A stretch of DNA of 64,000 nucleotides from Clostridia bacterium (GTDB taxonomy: Bacteria; Bacillota; Clostridia; UMGS1840; HGM11507): NCBI GenBank assembly GCA_017554615.1, contig JAFZHY010000012.1:1-64000 (forward strand), read 5' to 3'. Shown here in pieces: positions 61,782 to 64,000 of the stretch (the stretch's first letter is position 1; every line of letters starts with the position of its first letter). Made by a program: the position numbers and the translations under genes. Under the pieces are notes generated by a model. The model made no database searches and was not told the origin of the DNA. It saw nothing but the letters and a program-made list of their open reading frames with translations.

Positions 61782-64000
61782 ATGAAAAAGAAATTTTTAT
61801 TTATGTTTATATTTGTTTGCTTATTTATGCTTGGATTTGGTGTAATGAGTGTTTCTGCGGAAACATACGGAGACTTAACCTACAGTGTTTCCGATGCGGA
61901 GGTTAAAATTACTGATTGCACACAAAGTGTAACAATGGTAGAGATTCCAAGTGAGATTGACGGAAATCCGGTAACTAGCATCGATAGTTATGCGTTCAAA
62001 AAATGTACTAACTTGACAAATATAACAATTCCTGAAAGCGTTACCAATATTGGAGTTGGAGCATTTGATAGCTGTACTAGTTTAACAAACATAACAATTC
62101 CAGAAAGCGTTACCGATGTTGGAGGAGGTGCGTTTTATGGTTGCTCCAGTTTGGTAAGCATAAACATTCCTAGTGGCGTCACTGATATTGAAGGCAATAC
62201 ATTTTGGAATTGCACAAGTTTGAAAAACATAACACTATCTGAAGGAATTACAAAAATTTACGGCAGTGCATTTAGGTGTTGCACTAGTTTGTCGAATATT
62301 ACCATACCCGACAGCGTAACAAGCATCGATGGATATGCCTTTCGTGATTGTAGCAATTTAACAAATATAAATATACCAAACAGTGTTACAAGTATTGGTA
62401 ACTATACATTTTATGGATGTGATAGTCTAATAAGTATAATAATTCCTAGTGGTGTTACAAGTATTGGCGATTATGCATTTTATGAGTGCGATAGCTTGAC
62501 AAGTATAACGATTCCCAACAATGTAAAAAAAATCGGCACTAATGCTTTTTACAACTGCACTAACTTAACAAGAGCAATAATAGGTGATAATGTAACAACA
62601 ATCGGTAACTATGCCTTTTCTGGTTGTGCTGGTTTAGTAAATGTAGTGTTAGATGGTGATGTAACGACTATCGGAAGCAATGCATTTTCTAATTGCACCG
62701 GTCTAGCAAGTGTAATCATAGGAGATAGCGTAACCACCATTGGCAATTATGCATTTTCCAACTGTAAAGGACTAACAACTATAACTATTCCAGAGAGTGT
62801 TACAAGTATTAATTGTACTGTATTTAATGGATGTACTAACTTGTCAAGTTTCCTCGTGGATGATAGCAATATGGATTATTGTTCGATAGATGATGTGTTA
62901 TTTAACAGAGACATTACAACTTTAATAGTATATCCAGCAAAAAAAGCGGGTACAAGTTATACAGTTCCTAGCAGTGTTAAAAGTGTTGGAGCTAATGCAT
63001 TTCGTAATTGTACTTACTTGTCAAGTGTGGTAATTCCTGATGGGGTTACCAGCATTGGCAGTTATGCATTCGATAAATGCATTAATTTAACAAGAATAAT
63101 AATTCCAAATAGCGTTAAAAGTATTGGAGACCGTGCATTTTCTTACTGTACAAATTTAGCAAGCATCACCTTAGGCGAAGGCATTACGAATATGGGTGAA
63201 TATGTATTCTCAGGGTCTGATAATTTAACAAGCATAACGCTTCCAAACAGCTTAACCAATATTGGAAGATATACCTTTGGAAATTGCGGATTGACGAGTG
63301 TTACAATACCAGATACTGTTACAGATATTGGAATGTATGCATTTTCAGACTGCACTATGTTAACAAGTGTAATAATAGGCAATAATGTAACAACGATTGG
63401 AACTTTTGCATTTGATTGTTGTAACAGATTAAAAAGTATCATACTTCCTAATAGTATAACCAATATAGAACAAGGTGCTTTTTATGGTTGTACTAGTTTG
63501 AACAAAGTAACTTATGAAGGCACACAAGAATCATGGAATAATATTTCAATAAAAGCACTCAATAGTTGTTTAACTAATGCCTCCAAAACTTTCAATAACA
63601 TACCATCCAAAGTATATACATTTGTAACCAATGGAGGTAGTAAAGTTGAGAAAATCCAAGATAAAATTTTATCATCGCCTATAACAACAAAAGAAGATAG
63701 TGAATTTATTGGATGGTATGACAATGCTGATTTTGAAGGAGAAAGCATAACATTTCCCTATTCAGGAGAAAAAACTATTTTGTATGCAAAATGGAAACCT
63801 ATAATATATTTAACTACTTCAATTTTATCAGAAACAACAAAAAACACAGTGTTTAAAGTGGTACCAAAAAATGTAAATAACGGTGCTTCTATTATATTTG
63901 CAAGTTACAATGATGGTAGACTTACTTATATGGAACAGGCTGAGTATAAAGATGAAGAGTATATAACTTTTAATTTGAAAAAAGATTGCGAATGCGACAT
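61782..64000 (+). CDS. BspA-type leucine-rich-repeat surface protein, incomplete at window end
   Basis: An exported protein, open for 739 residues to the window edge. Residues 1-26 are a signal peptide (VMSVSAET). From about residue 50, about 21 tandem BspA-like repeats of about 23 residues follow, each with a core like GxxAFxxCxxLxxIxIPxSV. Between repeats 13 and 14 an insertion of about 25 residues breaks the register. After the repeats comes a ListBact/InlB-like segment (DSEFIGWYDNADFEGES and TILYAKWKP). Such proteins bind host or other cells. The anchor is outside the window. Confidence 0.9.
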   Translation, partial: MKKKFLFMFIFVCLFMLGFGVMSVSAETYGDLTYSVSDAEVKITDCTQSVTMVEIPSEIDGNPVTSIDSYAFKKCTNLTNITIPESVTNIGVGAFDSCTSLTNITIPESVTDVGGGAFYGCSSLVSINIPSGVTDIEGNTFWNCTSLKNITLSEGITKIYGSAFRCCTSLSNITIPDSVTSIDGYAFRDCSNLTNINIPNSVTSIGNYTFYGCDSLISIIIPSGVTSIGDYAFYECDSLTSITIPNNVKKIGTNAFYNCTNLTRAIIGDNVTTIGNYAFSGCAGLVNVVLDGDVTTIGSNAFSNCTGLASVIIGDSVTTIGNYAFSNCKGLTTITIPESVTSINCTVFNGCTNLSSFLVDDSNMDYCSIDDVLFNRDITTLIVYPAKKAGTSYTVPSSVKSVGANAFRNCTYLSSVVIPDGVTSIGSYAFDKCINLTRIIIPNSVKSIGDRAFSYCTNLASITLGEGITNMGEYVFSGSDNLTSITLPNSLTNIGRYTFGNCGLTSVTIPDTVTDIGMYAFSDCTMLTSVIIGNNVTTIGTFAFDCCNRLKSIILPNSITNIEQGAFYGCTSLNKVTYEGTQESWNNISIKALNSCLTNASKTFNNIPSKVYTFVTNGGSKVEKIQDKILSSPITTKEDSEFIGWYDNADFEGESITFPYSGEKTILYAKWKPIIYLTTSILSETTKNTVFKVVPKNVNNGASIIFASYNDGRLTYMEQAEYKDEEYITFNLKKDCECD

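Noticed and set aside
63143-63463. 106-residue open frame opposite the LRR gene
   Set aside because: Its repetitive sequence comes from the LRR repeats on the coding strand. Not a gene.

Overview
The window reads as chromosome from a low-GC, strictly anaerobic, endospore-forming member of the Clostridia, probably an uncultured gut-type lineage. The evidence is the gene content. Sporulation genes are spoIIE, spoIIID and ytxC. Anaerobic metabolism is shown by pyruvate formate-lyase with its activase, a ferredoxin-linked 2-oxoacid oxidoreductase and a B12-dependent ribonucleotide reductase. There is also an archaeal-type short prolyl-tRNA synthetase. Promoters are mostly AT-rich sigma-A type with 17-bp spacers. 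I saw no rRNA, tRNA, CRISPR array, prophage or transposase gene.

Layout. 1-4 kb: proBA, an AEC transporter and RNase HI. 3.9-6.7 kb, minus strand: ruvC-ruvA-ruvB followed by an unusual SSB-like protein. 6.9-9.5 kb: argGH. 9.6-11.4 kb, minus strand: proS and spoIIID. 11.5-15.3 kb: a short-chain dehydrogenase, pepD and a Y-family polymerase with its YolD partner. 15.3-18.4 kb: a ZTP (pfl-type) riboswitch followed by pflB-pflA. 18.4-23.7 kb: an unrecognised protein and a cell-surface cluster (LppM-like lipoprotein, DUF4358 lipoprotein, MBOAT acyltransferase, AlgJ/DHHW protein). 23.7-26.3 kb, minus strand: spoIIE and a small membrane protein. 26.5-29.4 kb: rpsU, a 0.6-kb gene-free stretch rich in inverted repeats, nth and glyA.

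29.5-42.2 kb is one long co-directional block: asp23, nusB, xseAB, ispA, a PAP2-like gene, dxs, tlyA, nadK, argR, recN, a P-loop ATPase and a four-subunit 2-oxoacid:ferredoxin oxidoreductase. 42.3-47.7 kb: an SLH-domain surface protein, an EF-G paralogue and a MATE exporter. 47.8-50.7 kb, minus strand: an Fe-S scaffold protein, its GGGtGRT partner and ychF. 50.8-54.9 kb: a B12-dependent RNR, dUTPase and two tandem cyclophilins behind a promoter with candidate NrdR boxes. 54.9-57.2 kb, minus strand: a diacylglycerol glycosyltransferase-like gene and cca. 57.3-61.4 kb: two tiny Cys-rich membrane proteins, a membrane-fusion protein with an ABC permease but no ATPase, a pentein-like protein and ytxC. 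61.8 kb to the end: a BspA-type leucine-rich-repeat surface protein cut by the window edge.

The most unusual structure is at 61.40-61.60 kb. A seven-base word (GCTAAAT) recurs between short hairpins of unrelated sequence, then the array flips and the word continues as its reverse complement (ATTTAGC/T). A looser hairpin-rich stretch with an inverted repeat lies at 27.0-27.3 kb. Neither is explained by a gene. Three regulatory readings also stand out: a perfect Spo0A box plus a 21-bp-spaced promoter before spoIIE, two NrdR-type sites 31 bp apart before the RNR gene, and the ZTP riboswitch before pflB. All names rest on reading protein motifs by eye, with no database search.
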